From NCBI GenBank assembly GCA_045617525.1, contig JAZLIT010000258.1, positions 1 to 14,552 on the forward strand: a stretch of 14,552 nt of DNA, given 5' to 3'. The DNA is from JAZLIT01 sp045617525. GTDB taxonomy: Bacteria > Bacillota > Bacilli > Bacillales_A > Planococcaceae. Below are positions 1-6,630 of the stretch, one piece after another. A program made the position numbers and the translations under genes. Position 1 is the stretch's first letter; each line of letters starts with the position of its first letter. The notes under the pieces were generated by a model that was given only the letters and a program-made list of their open reading frames with translations, was not told the origin of the DNA and ran no database searches.

Positions 1-627
1 AAGTTTAAGGAGTTTTTAAGTAACACAAAAAAAGTTTTCAAGGCGGAAGGAAAATGGTTGTATACCATATTCCTTAATGGGGTCCTTGTGATGGTAATAT
101 TATTCAGTATGTTATTTTTCTTATCAGAAAACCTCGAAAAAGTTCATGATATAAAGGGCGTTAAAAAAGGTTTCGTTCTGGCCATCCCGCTTTTATTCCT
201 TTGTATTGCTTCTTTTATTTCGGGCCGGAAAATTAAAGGAGACCTAGCAACGATTAAAAAGTTAATAATTATCTCCTTGATTGCAATGTCTGTCAGCATT
301 GTTTTCGTCGGGTTCACTAGCAAGAAACTGATTCTTCTGTTAGTGGTGACGAGTATAGTGGGAACAGCTATTGGCGGACTATTGCCTGCACTAGACGCGA
401 TTATTACCGAAAACATAAATAAAGAGTTAAGAGGCACAGTTACCTCTTTCTATAGCTCGGCGAGATTTATCGGTGTTGCAGCTGGTCCCCCTATTATGTC
501 GCTCGTCATGAAAGACTTTCTCAATGTTAGCTATATTACGGCAGGTGTATTGGGATTAATCCTCTTGTTCATTGTCTTTAAGTTCATTAAAGTCGATGAA
601 ATTAATAAAACAAATAAAACAGCATAA
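1..627 (+). CDS. MFS (DHA1-type) drug/siderophore efflux transporter, C-terminal half, 5' end outside window
   Basis: The reading frame is open from base 1, so the gene starts upstream of the window; the TTG at 58 is only an internal codon. About 208 residues are visible with six hydrophobic segments, matching the C-terminal six helices of a 12-helix major facilitator protein. The stretch with PALDAIITENI, then LRGTVTSFYSSARFIG and AAGPP, is the helix 10-11 region typical of Bacillus multidrug exporters, including the YmfD bacillibactin exporter type. It should act in the cytoplasmic membrane as a proton-driven exporter; the substrate cannot be told. It ends in a lysine/asparagine-rich tail and runs directly into a strong hairpin terminator. 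Family assignment is firm, substrate class is inference. Confidence 0.85.
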   Translation, partial: KFKEFLSNTKKVFKAEGKWLYTIFLNGVLVMVILFSMLFFLSENLEKVHDIKGVKKGFVLAIPLLFLCIASFISGRKIKGDLATIKKLIIISLIAMSVSIVFVGFTSKKLILLLVVTSIVGTAIGGLLPALDAIITENINKELRGTVTSFYSSARFIGVAAGPPIMSLVMKDFLNVSYITAGVLGLILLFIVFKFIKVDEINKTNKTA

Positions 628-672
628 AAAAAAGGACCTAACAGCTATTAAGGCTGATTTGGTCCTTTTTTT
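628..672. terminator. Bidirectional rho-independent terminator
   Basis: The inverted repeat AAAAAAGGACC (628-638) with GGTCCTTTTTT (661-671) starts immediately after the MFS stop codon. An inner CAGC / GCTG pairing lies in the loop. The A-run and T-run let it serve both the MFS gene and the convergent yqhV gene. Confidence 0.9.
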
Positions 673-686
673 AAGTATGTAGCATC

Positions 687-950
687 TCAATCAGATTTCA
701 AACTAAAAATAATAAGGAAAATCCCACAGAAAAGACATATTATTCTTGTAAATGAAACTTTATCACCCAGACCAAGTAAGGCTATTCCTGTCGTAACAAT
801 TAAAATAACTGGACCCACTAAGGCTAGTAGCGTATTGATATAAAAGGCCTTTTCTAAATCATTGAATTTAAACATTAATGCCGCAGCTGTTATCTCTATA
901 CTTCCTGAAATAAGTCTTAAAGCAATGATAAAAATAAGTGCCTTTTCCAT
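687..950 (-). CDS. yqhV: YqhV family (DUF2619) small membrane protein
   Basis: This 87-residue hydrophobic protein has three predicted membrane segments. It carries the family signature LRLISGSIEITAAALM followed by NTLLALVGPVILIVTT, which I recognise from B. subtilis YqhV. Function is unknown; in B. subtilis yqhV lies beside the spoIIIA sporulation operon, but here it stands alone among accessory genes. The start is uncertain. The ATG at 950 gives a family-like N-terminus (MEKALIF), but the GGGG Shine-Dalgarno-like stretch at 965-968 is about 14 nt away. A GTG at 962 is in frame but lies only 2 nt from it. The gene is convergent with the MFS gene and shares its terminator. Confidence 0.8.
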   Translation of the reverse strand: MEKALIFIIALRLISGSIEITAAALMFKFNDLEKAFYINTLLALVGPVILIVTTGIALLGLGDKVSFTRIICLFCGIFLIIFSLKSD

Positions 951-1184
951 TAAAATAAACACATCCCCTGCTATTATTCATACCTAACATATGCAACCAA
1001 TTAAAGAATTATTATAATTCTTGAATCACATTTTTATTAGGTAAAGAATATTCAGAAAACGTTTTTTCTTCAGGAAATTTTCCCTTCGCTAGGTAGAATT
1101 AGTTAGCTTTAGATTCGCCATAGACATACCTTATTATCAGCTCTTTACTTCAATAAGAACCCCGTTTGCTACAAGAATAATTAG

Positions 1185-1740
1185 CTACTGATTGGAGAGT
1201 ATCCATTCAACAGCACCTAATAGATTATCAGCTATATAATCGGGTTCGACATCACTCCAAGTATGTCTGTATTCTTTATAAGAACTTTCCCCCCAACCTG
1301 TCAAAACTAATATCTTTGTTGCACCAACTGAATGGGCAGCCAACTGAATGGGCAGCCAACATATCTGTTGCACCGACATCCCCAATAACTACACATTTCG
1401 TTAAATCTAAATTATATTTTTGGGATGCTTCAATTAACATACCTGGTTTTGGCTTATGGCAAATACACCCTTCCTTAGGGCTATGAGGACAAATAAAAGC
1501 ATCCTCGAATCCATATGACAGAAACTCTTCTTGAAACTCACTAATGGAAGCTTCAGCTGAACTAATTCTATGCTGATTAGTAAACGCAAACAGTTTAAGT
1601 CCCTTGTCTTTTAGCATTTTTAAAGCCGTTTGACTAAAAGGATATAGCGTGAAGTTTCTAGGGTGAACAAAATGCCCATTCCCTCCAATTGTTCCATCTC
1701 TATCAATGAATACAGCTTGTATCGAATTTGCCAAAATCAT
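1185..1740 (-). pseudogene. HAD-IIIA family phosphatase, disrupted by a 16-bp tandem duplication
   Basis: The first 127 or so codons read as a HAD-IIIA phosphatase of the histidinol-phosphate / heptose-bisphosphate (GmhB-like) type. Motif I is DRDGT (residues 13-17) and motif II is FTNQ (about 53-56). A zinc-cluster pattern CPH...GCICH is followed by KPKPGM (motif III), then motif IV GDVGATDML. After AAHSVG the frame is lost and runs into unrelated residues. The proper continuation (GATKILVLTGWGESS... to ILSNQ) lies one frame over. The junction is an exact 16-bp tandem duplication (1324-1355). Removing one copy restores a single 179-residue protein, the normal size for this family. The ribosome binding site GGAGG precedes the ATG at 1740. 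As written, the product lacks its C-terminal part, replaced by about 26 aberrant residues. Sequencing error or reversible slippage remain possible. Confidence 0.85.
1324..1360. repeat. Exact 16-bp tandem duplication inside the HAD-IIIA gene
   Basis: CCAACTGAATGGGCAG occurs at 1324-1339 and again at 1340-1355, followed by a partial third copy CCAAC (1356-1360). The extra 16 bp (5 codons plus 1 base) causes the frameshift in the surrounding gene. The copies are identical, so the event looks recent. Confidence 0.95.
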
Positions 1741-1843
1741 TTTCCCTCCAAGATTTATGACCTTTGTATTAATAACCTATTTCGTTTGCTTTAGCTATCC
1801 ACGTGTTCAAACTTGCCCGCATAATTGGCAACTTCTTAGTAAG

Positions 1844-2395
1844 CTAGTCATATCGAATCAAAACTATATTTTGAGCGATAATACTTACAATTTCGGATAT
1901 AGGTAAAGTCCCATCAACAATAATGTCAGAATTAGGTTTTATCGTATTTAGCATCTCAAGATAACCCCGTCTTCCTTTTGAAATATAATTATTCATATCC
2001 AAAAATATATTCTCAACAGAATTCCCCTTAAAATCTCTTATTACTCGGCGTGCCATTGCAATATCCAAAGGAGTATCAATAAACACAACAAAATCAATTA
2101 ATTTACTTGTTTTAAAGTGTTTATAGGCAAACGGAAAGTCCATCACTACGTAATCTAAGGGTTCAGTAAGTAATGCTTCTAAATCTTTAATCAGAGGAGC
2201 CAAATTCCAATCATCATAATTAGCTCCATTGTCAACCCAATCTATAATGTCATCAGGACCTTCGAAATCGTACTCATCAAAAAAAAGTGTTTTAGCGTTT
2301 TGTAATCTTTCATTCAAATGTGTTGCTATTGTTGTTTTTCCTCCACCAGAAACCGCTGCAATGGCAATGACAAATGGTAGCTCCCTTTTCTTCAT
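1844..2395 (-). CDS. P-loop NTPase, uridine kinase-like
   Basis: This 183-residue cytoplasmic protein begins with a phosphate-binding loop, AVSGGGKTT (residues 14-22, K20). It is followed by the acidic FFDEYDFEGPDD segment (about 38-48), which corresponds to the substrate/Mg site of uridine and pantothenate-type kinases. DYVVMDFPFAY (about 81-91) and an arginine-rich lid, ARRVIRD (115-121), complete the fold. It probably phosphorylates a small molecule; the substrate is unknown. The ATG at 2395 is chosen because AAAGGGGGAG stands 3-5 nt upstream. A longer reading from a TTG at 2461 lacks a ribosome binding site. It lies between two HAD phosphatase genes on the same strand, but the gaps (about 100 and 180 bp) make a tight operon uncertain. 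The first Walker glycine is alanine, as I recall for other members of this subfamily. Confidence 0.8.
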   Translation of the reverse strand: MKKRELPFVIAIAAVSGGGKTTIATHLNERLQNAKTLFFDEYDFEGPDDIIDWVDNGANYDDWNLAPLIKDLEALLTEPLDYVVMDFPFAYKHFKTSKLIDFVVFIDTPLDIAMARRVIRDFKGNSVENIFLDMNNYISKGRRGYLEMLNTIKPNSDIIVDGTLPISEIVSIIAQNIVLIRYD

Positions 2396-2577
2396 AAACT
2401 CCCCCTTTTCCAAATTACCTTCTTTTCTTAACCTGCAAAATAAGTTTATTAACTTCAACAATTCAATTCGGAATTACCTTTGATTCATTACATAATGTTC
2501 GCCACCCACAATAACTTTGCCTTCTGGTTGGCTAAGAGCACTGGTTGGAAATCTATTGTATCCAGTCAAAATAATAA

Positions 2578-3249
2578 TCAACCTTTACCTTTAACACTTC
2601 TTAGCAAATCCGGAATTTCAAGTAAATCATGCACAAGGTAATCGGCATTAGGCCGCTCCCAATGCGTATCCACCTTCCAAACCCCAACCATGCCTAAATC
2701 CATCGCAGCCCGAACATCATTTTCAGGATGATCGCCAATAAACACACACTCTGTAGCAGCAACACCAAGTTTCACACATGCACGTTCAAATATTAGCGGG
2801 TTCGGTTTACTTATCCCTTCCCACTCCGACACTAAAATCGTATCCATTACCTGTTCAATGCCAAGTGCAATAATGTTATCCATCTGAAACTGCCCTTTCC
2901 CATTTGTGATGATACCCATTTGATAGCCTTGTGCCTTTAACTGCCCAAGCATCTCATGTAAATTTGGAAATGCCATACAATGTAATTTGAAATTCGAGAT
3001 ATAATCCTGCAATAAGTTCTCGGCTGAAATCGAGTGGAGCTCGAATTCCTGGATTAACTGCTCGTACACCTTATCCTTCCAGGTATAACCTCGATTATCT
3101 AACGTAATGAAACGCTCCATGTATTGTTGTTTAGGAATAGGTTGAAAAAATTCCGCAAACCGCTCATATTGATTTTCAGCAAACGAACGGAGTGATGCGT
3201 CTCGATTTAATAATGTCCCGTCTAAATCAAATAACACTGCCTTTATCAT
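2578..3249 (-). CDS. HAD-superfamily hydrolase, subfamily IA
   Basis: This is a complete 223-residue HAD phosphatase. Motif I is FDLDGTL with the nucleophile D8 and acid/base D10. A helical cap domain occupies about residues 15-95. Motif II is ITNGKG (T115, N116), motif III is SKPNP (K148) and motif IV is GDHPENDV (D173, D178). It resembles the YjjG / phosphoglycolate phosphatase-like group that dephosphorylates small phosphorylated metabolites; the real substrate cannot be read from sequence. The ATG at 3249 has AAGGTGA about 4 nt upstream. The gene is divergent from satA, with about 130 bp between them that must hold both promoters. Confidence 0.9.
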   Translation of the reverse strand: MIKAVLFDLDGTLLNRDASLRSFAENQYERFAEFFQPIPKQQYMERFITLDNRGYTWKDKVYEQLIQEFELHSISAENLLQDYISNFKLHCMAFPNLHEMLGQLKAQGYQMGIITNGKGQFQMDNIIALGIEQVMDTILVSEWEGISKPNPLIFERACVKLGVAATECVFIGDHPENDVRAAMDLGMVGVWKVDTHWERPNADYLVHDLLEIPDLLRSVKGKG

Positions 3250-3380
3250 TGCGTCACCTTCTTATGTATTTTTATATTCCCAAAAAAAGGAATTGTACTA
3301 TAATAGTAGCATACCGTTTTAAAAAAGGCTCTGTTATATGTCGGTTATAATGTATATTTGGTTTGAATGGAGAGATTGAT

Positions 3381-3899
3381 ATGATAATTAAAATGAATGA
3401 ACTTAATATGAAGGATTATAGTAAACCAAACGAAAGTTTCGTTGTTTCAGGTAGAATCGTACCTACATTTAAAAACAATGCTTGGAAATATACAGTGGAA
3501 AAGTTTTCTGAACCTTATTTTAAAAAATACGAAGATGATGAAGTTGATATTAGCTATATTGAAGAACAGAAAGTCGTTTTTTTTTATTACGTTGAAAACA
3601 ACTGTATTGGTCGAATAAAGATTCGTTCTAATTGGAATGGATACGCATTAATCGAAGACATTGCTGTTACAAAAGAAAATAGAAAAAATGGTGTAGGATC
3701 AGCATTATTAAGGGAAGCTACTGAGTGGGCAAAGGAGAATAACTTTTGTGGTCTTATGCTTGAAACACAAGATATTAATGTTTCAGCTTGTCATTTTTAT
3801 GCGAAAAATCGATTTGTAATAGGTTCAGTTGATACTATGCTTTATTCAAACCTATCGACAGCAAATGAAATGGCCATTTTTTGGTACTATAAGTTTTAA
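3381..3899 (+). CDS. satA: Streptothricin N-acetyltransferase SatA (GNAT family)
   Basis: This 172-residue GNAT acetyltransferase transfers acetyl from acetyl-CoA to streptothricin, inactivating it. The recall-based match to B. subtilis SatA (YyaR) runs end to end: KPNESFVVSGRIVP near the N-terminus, NWNGYALIEDIAV (85-96), the acetyl-CoA loop RKNGVGSALL (101-110), GLMLETQD (124-131), CHFY (137-140) and GSVDTMLYSN (148-157), ending IFWYYKF. The start is the ATG at 3381, because GGAGAG lies 6 nt upstream; an in-frame TTG at 3363 has no such site. A TATAAT at 3346-3351 is a plausible -10 box, but no good -35 box is seen. It is transcribed alone and ends at a hairpin shared with the convergent SCO gene. 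Activity on streptothricin is inferred from similarity. Confidence 0.92.
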   Translation: MIIKMNELNMKDYSKPNESFVVSGRIVPTFKNNAWKYTVEKFSEPYFKKYEDDEVDISYIEEQKVVFFYYVENNCIGRIKIRSNWNGYALIEDIAVTKENRKNGVGSALLREATEWAKENNFCGLMLETQDINVSACHFYAKNRFVIGSVDTMLYSNLSTANEMAIFWYYKF

Positions 3900-3981
3900 G
3901 TTGCTTCTGGATTCAACTAATGCTACCCCATAGTCAAATAGAGGTGTGGCACGGTTGCTCCAACCTAATAAATACATATAA

Positions 3982-4012
3982 AAAAGCCAAATCGCAAATA
4001 GATTTGGCTTTT
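3982..4012. terminator. Bidirectional terminator between satA and the SCO gene
   Basis: The perfect inverted repeat AAAAGCCAAATC (3982-3993) / GATTTGGCTTTT (4001-4012) has a 7-nt loop. It has an A-run on the left and a T-run on the right and lies between two convergent genes. Confidence 0.92.
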
Positions 4013-4018
4013 CATTAT

Positions 4019-4633
4019 TTATTTCCCTAAACGCTCTTCAATCAACGTATCTAAATCGACAACTAGCGTGTCCATTGGTACGCCCCCCTCTTCAGCAGAG
4101 TAGCCATTATAATATTTTACAGCTACACCTTGCTCATCCACTAAGTGAATATACGCTGAATGCATAACCTGGTCATTACCCTCTAACTTCTTCACAGTAT
4201 CCTTAAATGATTTTGTAGCAAGCTGCTCGATAAATGCTTGATCATAGCCTGTTACATAGTGCCATTTAGATTCATCTGGCACCGTATGACGTACTAAATA
4301 ATCGGATAAAACTTCGGGTGTATCATTTTCAGGATCAACTGAGAAACCAATTATATTATAGTCCTCAATGCCTTTATCAATAAGCCTTTGTTGGATTTCG
4401 GCCATATTATACGTCATCGGTGAGCAAATCGTTGTACAGTTCGTGAACACAAACATCGCTAGCCAAGGTTTGCCCTTTAAGCTTTCAAGCGTAACTTCCT
4501 CACCGCGATGATCTGTCACAGTAAAATCTGCAATATCATAGTTAACTGTTGCTTTGAATTTGTAATTACTACAAGCTGCCAATACAGCTGAAATTACAAG
4601 GAGCATTGATAGTGCGATTAATTTCTTTTTCAT
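4019..4633 (-). CDS. SCO1/SenC/PrrC family copper-binding lipoprotein (BsSco type)
   Basis: This 204-residue protein is anchored outside the membrane. It has a type II signal peptide with lipobox VLAAC (C21 lipidated), then a thioredoxin-like domain. The copper site is complete: C66 and C70 in TNCTTICSP (CxxxC) and H158 in QVMHSAYIH. SFKDTV precedes that histidine, and FSVDPENDTPEVL is the conserved family segment. SCO proteins deliver or handle copper for the CuA centre of cytochrome c oxidase; B. subtilis YpmQ is the model. The ATG at 4633 is preceded by GGAGAG at 6-7 nt. It sits about 2.4 kb from ccdC and ccdA, so the neighbourhood groups cytochrome c maturation with oxidase assembly, although it is a separate unit with its own candidate promoter and palindrome upstream. 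Confidence 0.93.
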   Translation of the reverse strand: MKKKLIALSMLLVISAVLAACSNYKFKATVNYDIADFTVTDHRGEEVTLESLKGKPWLAMFVFTNCTTICSPMTYNMAEIQQRLIDKGIEDYNIIGFSVDPENDTPEVLSDYLVRHTVPDESKWHYVTGYDQAFIEQLATKSFKDTVKKLEGNDQVMHSAYIHLVDEQGVAVKYYNGYSAEEGGVPMDTLVVDLDTLIEERLGK

Positions 4634-4681
4634 GTAGTTCTCTCCAGTCTATCCAATGTTCCCTCTATCTTAACGTACCTA

Positions 4682-4710
4682 CATATGGAAAAACAATACT
4701 GTATTGTCAA
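4682..4710 (-). promoter_or_regulatory. Candidate promoter of the SCO gene with a palindromic operator
   Basis: On the minus strand a perfect TTGACA -35 box (4705-4710) is followed after 17 bp by CATATG (4682-4687), a weak -10. TATGTA at a 19-bp spacing is an alternative. Between the boxes lies the perfect palindrome ACAATAC-T-GTATTGT (4693-4707), which overlaps the -35 box. A dyad between -35 and -10 with a long spacer is the layout of MerR-type activators, but it also suits a repressor. The regulator is not identified. Confidence 0.5.
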
Positions 4711-4741
4711 AAGCTTTAAGTCAAATTTGTGACGTACAAGT

Positions 4742-4873
4742 TCACATTTTTTCCTTGAGAGATACGAGAGCTACATGTATCGCCTCTAGCTTTGTTTCAA
4801 GTCGGTACAATAAATAAAATGTCACGAATATCGGAAAGCCAATCTCCTGTACAAGTCGAACCCAATCTTCCAC
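4742..4873 (-). CDS. YvrJ family small membrane protein
   Basis: A 43-residue peptide starts with GTG at 4873 behind an excellent AAAGGAGGTGG ribosome binding site. The N-terminus (M)EDWVRLVQEIGFPIF, the single membrane helix up to FYLLYRLE and the charged tail KLEAIHVALVSLKEKM match the YvrJ family, a set of roughly 40-50-residue proteins of unknown function. In Bacillales these genes commonly lie after DUF1659 and DUF2922 genes, as here. It lies downstream of DUF2922, but a strong terminator intervenes, so its expression must come from readthrough or a promoter in the short gap at 4874-4900. Family match is from memory of the motif; role is unknown. Confidence 0.85.
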   Translation of the reverse strand: MEDWVRLVQEIGFPIFVTFYLLYRLETKLEAIHVALVSLKEKM

Positions 4874-4900
4874 TGTTGCCACCTCCTTTGTCACTGAATT

Positions 4901-4938
4901 AAAAAAGCACCAGTAAAAGCATAAAGCCTTACTGGTGC
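4901..4938 (-). terminator. Strong terminator between DUF2922 and YvrJ genes
   Basis: GCACCAGTAA (4907-4916) pairs perfectly with TTACTGGTGC (4929-4938), with a 12-nt loop. On the minus strand it is followed by a run of six T. It begins 6 bp after the DUF2922 stop and ends about 15 bp before the YvrJ ribosome binding site. Confidence 0.92.
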
Positions 4939-4944
4939 CGATTA

Positions 4945-5166
4945 TTACAACTCGAATGGTGTCACTGTGCGTTCAATAATCTTAGCTGACTTAGCTGCTA
5001 CATAAGCGCCTCCACCTCGTGTAAAAGCTTGCTGGCTCACAATCGTCGCAATTGCCGCATGAACTTCTTGCTCCGTTAATGATTCTTTCGGATCCTTTAT
5101 CGTAATCGTAGAAGATTTCCCGTCAACTAACGAGAATGCTAGTTGTAATGTTTTTTCAAATTCCAT
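4945..5166 (-). CDS. DUF2922 family protein
   Basis: This 73-residue soluble protein has the DUF2922 layout. An N-terminal beta strand (LQLAFSLVDGK) leads to TITIKDPKESLTEQEV, then a helix with IATIVSQQAF, and the C-terminal IIERTVTPFEL. The function of the family is unknown. The ATG at 5166 is taken as start because GGAGG lies 8 nt upstream; an in-frame GTG at 5175 overlaps that site. It follows the DUF1659 gene on the same strand with about 33 bp between coding regions, so the two are very probably co-transcribed and end at the terminator at 4901-4938. Confidence 0.88.
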   Translation of the reverse strand: MEFEKTLQLAFSLVDGKSSTITIKDPKESLTEQEVHAAIATIVSQQAFTRGGGAYVAAKSAKIIERTVTPFEL

Positions 5167-5199
5167 ACCATTCACCTCCTTTCGCCTTTGTCGTATTCA

Positions 5200-5412
5200 T
5201 TACACCTCTTCCTTCACGATACGTTCAACACGCGCAACCGTTAAGCCTAGCAGATTGCCAATCGCCCCTGCTGTCGCCGTTAACTCTGCAGCAGTAGCCG
5301 TACCATTAAGGTTTCGGAAAGTACGTGATGTGTAAACTGGCTCATCGAATTCATTGTGTCCCATTAAAAACGTAACGACTAAACTTCCCTCTTTAAAAAT
5401 CCCTTCATTCAT
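5200..5412 (-). CDS. DUF1659 family protein
   Basis: This 70-residue soluble protein carries the DUF1659 pattern LVVTFLMGHNEFDEPVYTSRTF, then a helix TAAELTATAGAIGNLLG, and a C-terminal strand VARVERIVKEEV. The function is unknown. The ATG at 5412 is preceded by a very strong GGAGGAGGTGA site at about 5 nt; the longer frame to 5433 starts inside that site. It is the first gene of the two-gene DUF1659-DUF2922 unit. A possible sigma-A promoter upstream on the minus strand (TTGTCC, 16 bp, TATACA, around 5440-5467) is weak. The gene is divergent from yneK. Confidence 0.88.
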   Translation of the reverse strand: MNEGIFKEGSLVVTFLMGHNEFDEPVYTSRTFRNLNGTATAAELTATAGAIGNLLGLTVARVERIVKEEV

Positions 5413-5532
5413 AAGTATCACCTCCTCCTTCATCCCCTATATGTATAGAAAAACCAAAATTTGGGACAAACATAATGAAAATATTCAAAAATGTTTTATA
5501 ATAGAGAGAGAAAATGTAAGAGGTGAACAAAA

Positions 5533-5970
5533 TTGAACGATTTATCAGGCTGGTTTTTATGGTTTATTCTATTTTGGGTATGTATCGTCGTCTTTTTAAT
5601 GGCGATTGGCGGATTCTTCATGTTCCGCAAATTTTTAAAACAGCTGCCAAAGCAAGACGGGAAATCAGTACTTGATTGGCAAAACCACTATTTAAATCAA
5701 ACGATTCATCTATGGGATGAAAAATCAAAAGCACTATTAAATGAATTGTGTTCACCAGTACCAGAACTTTTCCGCCAAGTAGCAAAGGAAAAAATCGCTG
5801 GTAAAATCGGTGAAATTGCACTCGAAGAAAAAGTCGGTCAAATCAATCAAGACCTCATTATCCGAGGTTACATAGTAGCATCGCCAAAAAGAGACCATAA
5901 ATTTTTACGCAAAAAAATGAACGAAATGCAAATTGATACAGCACCCTATGAAGGTTTATTTAAGTCGTAA
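5533..5970 (+). CDS. yneK: DUF2621 family membrane-anchored protein (YneK)
   Basis: The 145-residue protein has one N-terminal membrane helix (about residues 6-31, ending GGFFMFRKFLK) and a cytoplasmic domain with SVLDWQNHYL, LCSPVPELFRQVAKEKIAGKIGE in part, and LIIRGYIVASPKRDHKFL. This matches B. subtilis YneK (DUF2621), function unknown. The start is TTG at 5533: AGAGGTG lies 7 nt upstream and no ATG or GTG fits. A TATAAT at 5497-5502 is a plausible -10 box. In B. subtilis I recall the order ccdA-yneI-yneJ-yneK on one strand. Here the gene is on the opposite strand, converging on ccdC, which is an inversion or relocation relative to that order. Confidence 0.88.
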   Translation: MNDLSGWFLWFILFWVCIVVFLMAIGGFFMFRKFLKQLPKQDGKSVLDWQNHYLNQTIHLWDEKSKALLNELCSPVPELFRQVAKEKIAGKIGEIALEEKVGQINQDLIIRGYIVASPKRDHKFLRKKMNEMQIDTAPYEGLFKS

Positions 5971-5978
5971 TTACACAG

Positions 5979-6018
5979 AAAAAGAGCTAACTAGATTTTT
6001 GTGGTCTAGTTAGCCCTT
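5979..6018 (+). terminator. Terminator of yneK
   Basis: GCTAACTAGA (5986-5995) pairs perfectly with TCTAGTTAGC (6005-6014). Flanking A-run and CTTTT extend the stem. It lies 10 bp downstream of the yneK stop. Confidence 0.88.
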
Positions 6019-6075
6019 TTCAATTTGCAATGTAAAATACCCGTTTCCCTCTAAGAATCTCCCCTTACTCAAACA

Positions 6076-6120
6076 CAAAAAAATGCAGCTAGCGCTCAAT
6101 ATAGAGCACCCACTGCATTT
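6076..6120 (-). terminator. Terminator of the ccdA-yneI-ccdC operon
   Basis: AAATGCAG (6081-6088) pairs with CTGCATTT (6113-6120), with an inner GCTC/GAGC pairing (6094-6097 with 6104-6107). On the minus strand the stem is followed by a T-run. It starts 4 bp past the ccdC stop. Confidence 0.88.
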
Positions 6121-6123
6121 CTT

Positions 6124-6609
6124 TTATTTCATTTCTTTTTCCAACTTTAAATATTTAATTAGCATCGCGATACGCCATGGCGCTAGCATTGAGAACGCTA
6201 AAATGAAGAACATACCAGCTAATTCTCCAACATCGAGTGTAGTTGAGAAAATCACCTTTAAAATGACACGTAGCACAAGCAGTACAATTAATATAAAGGG
6301 AAATGCTTTTGACGCCTTCAAATAGATGTCGTCACCACTAATCTCAAACTTTGATGTGGCAATAAGTACGAGTGAAAACACCATACCTAACGCAACTGCC
6401 TCTAAAATTTGCATAGGTGCTACGCGAAATTCTTCGAAAATAAACATTAACGCCCCAGTTGACATTGCAATTGGTGGAATTAATATTTTTTTTGCATTAA
6501 CTGGTTTTTTCTGTGCGCGTAAACGCATCATTAAAACTCCAGTACCCATTACAATTGCCAAAATCGTCGAACCAATCAATAAATAATGAGAAGGTATACT
6601 GTCAAACAT
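6124..6609 (-). CDS. ccdC: CcdC family membrane protein (YneJ)
   Basis: This 161-residue protein has about five hydrophobic segments. The conserved CcdC-type parts are MRLRAQKKPVNAKKILIPP, MSTGALMFIFEE, and a C-terminal FFILAFSMLAPWR. CcdC (YneJ in B. subtilis) is encoded with CcdA but, as far as I recall, is not essential for cytochrome c maturation; its exact role is unknown. The ATG at 6609 is supported by GAGGAGG 6 nt upstream; the longer reading from GTG at 6630 begins before that site. It is the third gene of the operon, 21 bp after yneI, and ends at a good terminator. Confidence 0.88.
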   Translation of the reverse strand: MFDSIPSHYLLIGSTILAIVMGTGVLMMRLRAQKKPVNAKKILIPPIAMSTGALMFIFEEFRVAPMQILEAVALGMVFSLVLIATSKFEISGDDIYLKASKAFPFILIVLLVLRVILKVIFSTTLDVGELAGMFFILAFSMLAPWRIAMLIKYLKLEKEMK

Positions 6610-6630
6610 CGAATTCCTCCTCGAGCTCAC

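Noticed and set aside
144..437. 97-residue minus-strand frame
   Set aside because: Antisense to the MFS transporter gene, no start signal.
6326..6586. 86-residue plus-strand frame
   Set aside because: Antisense shadow of ccdC.
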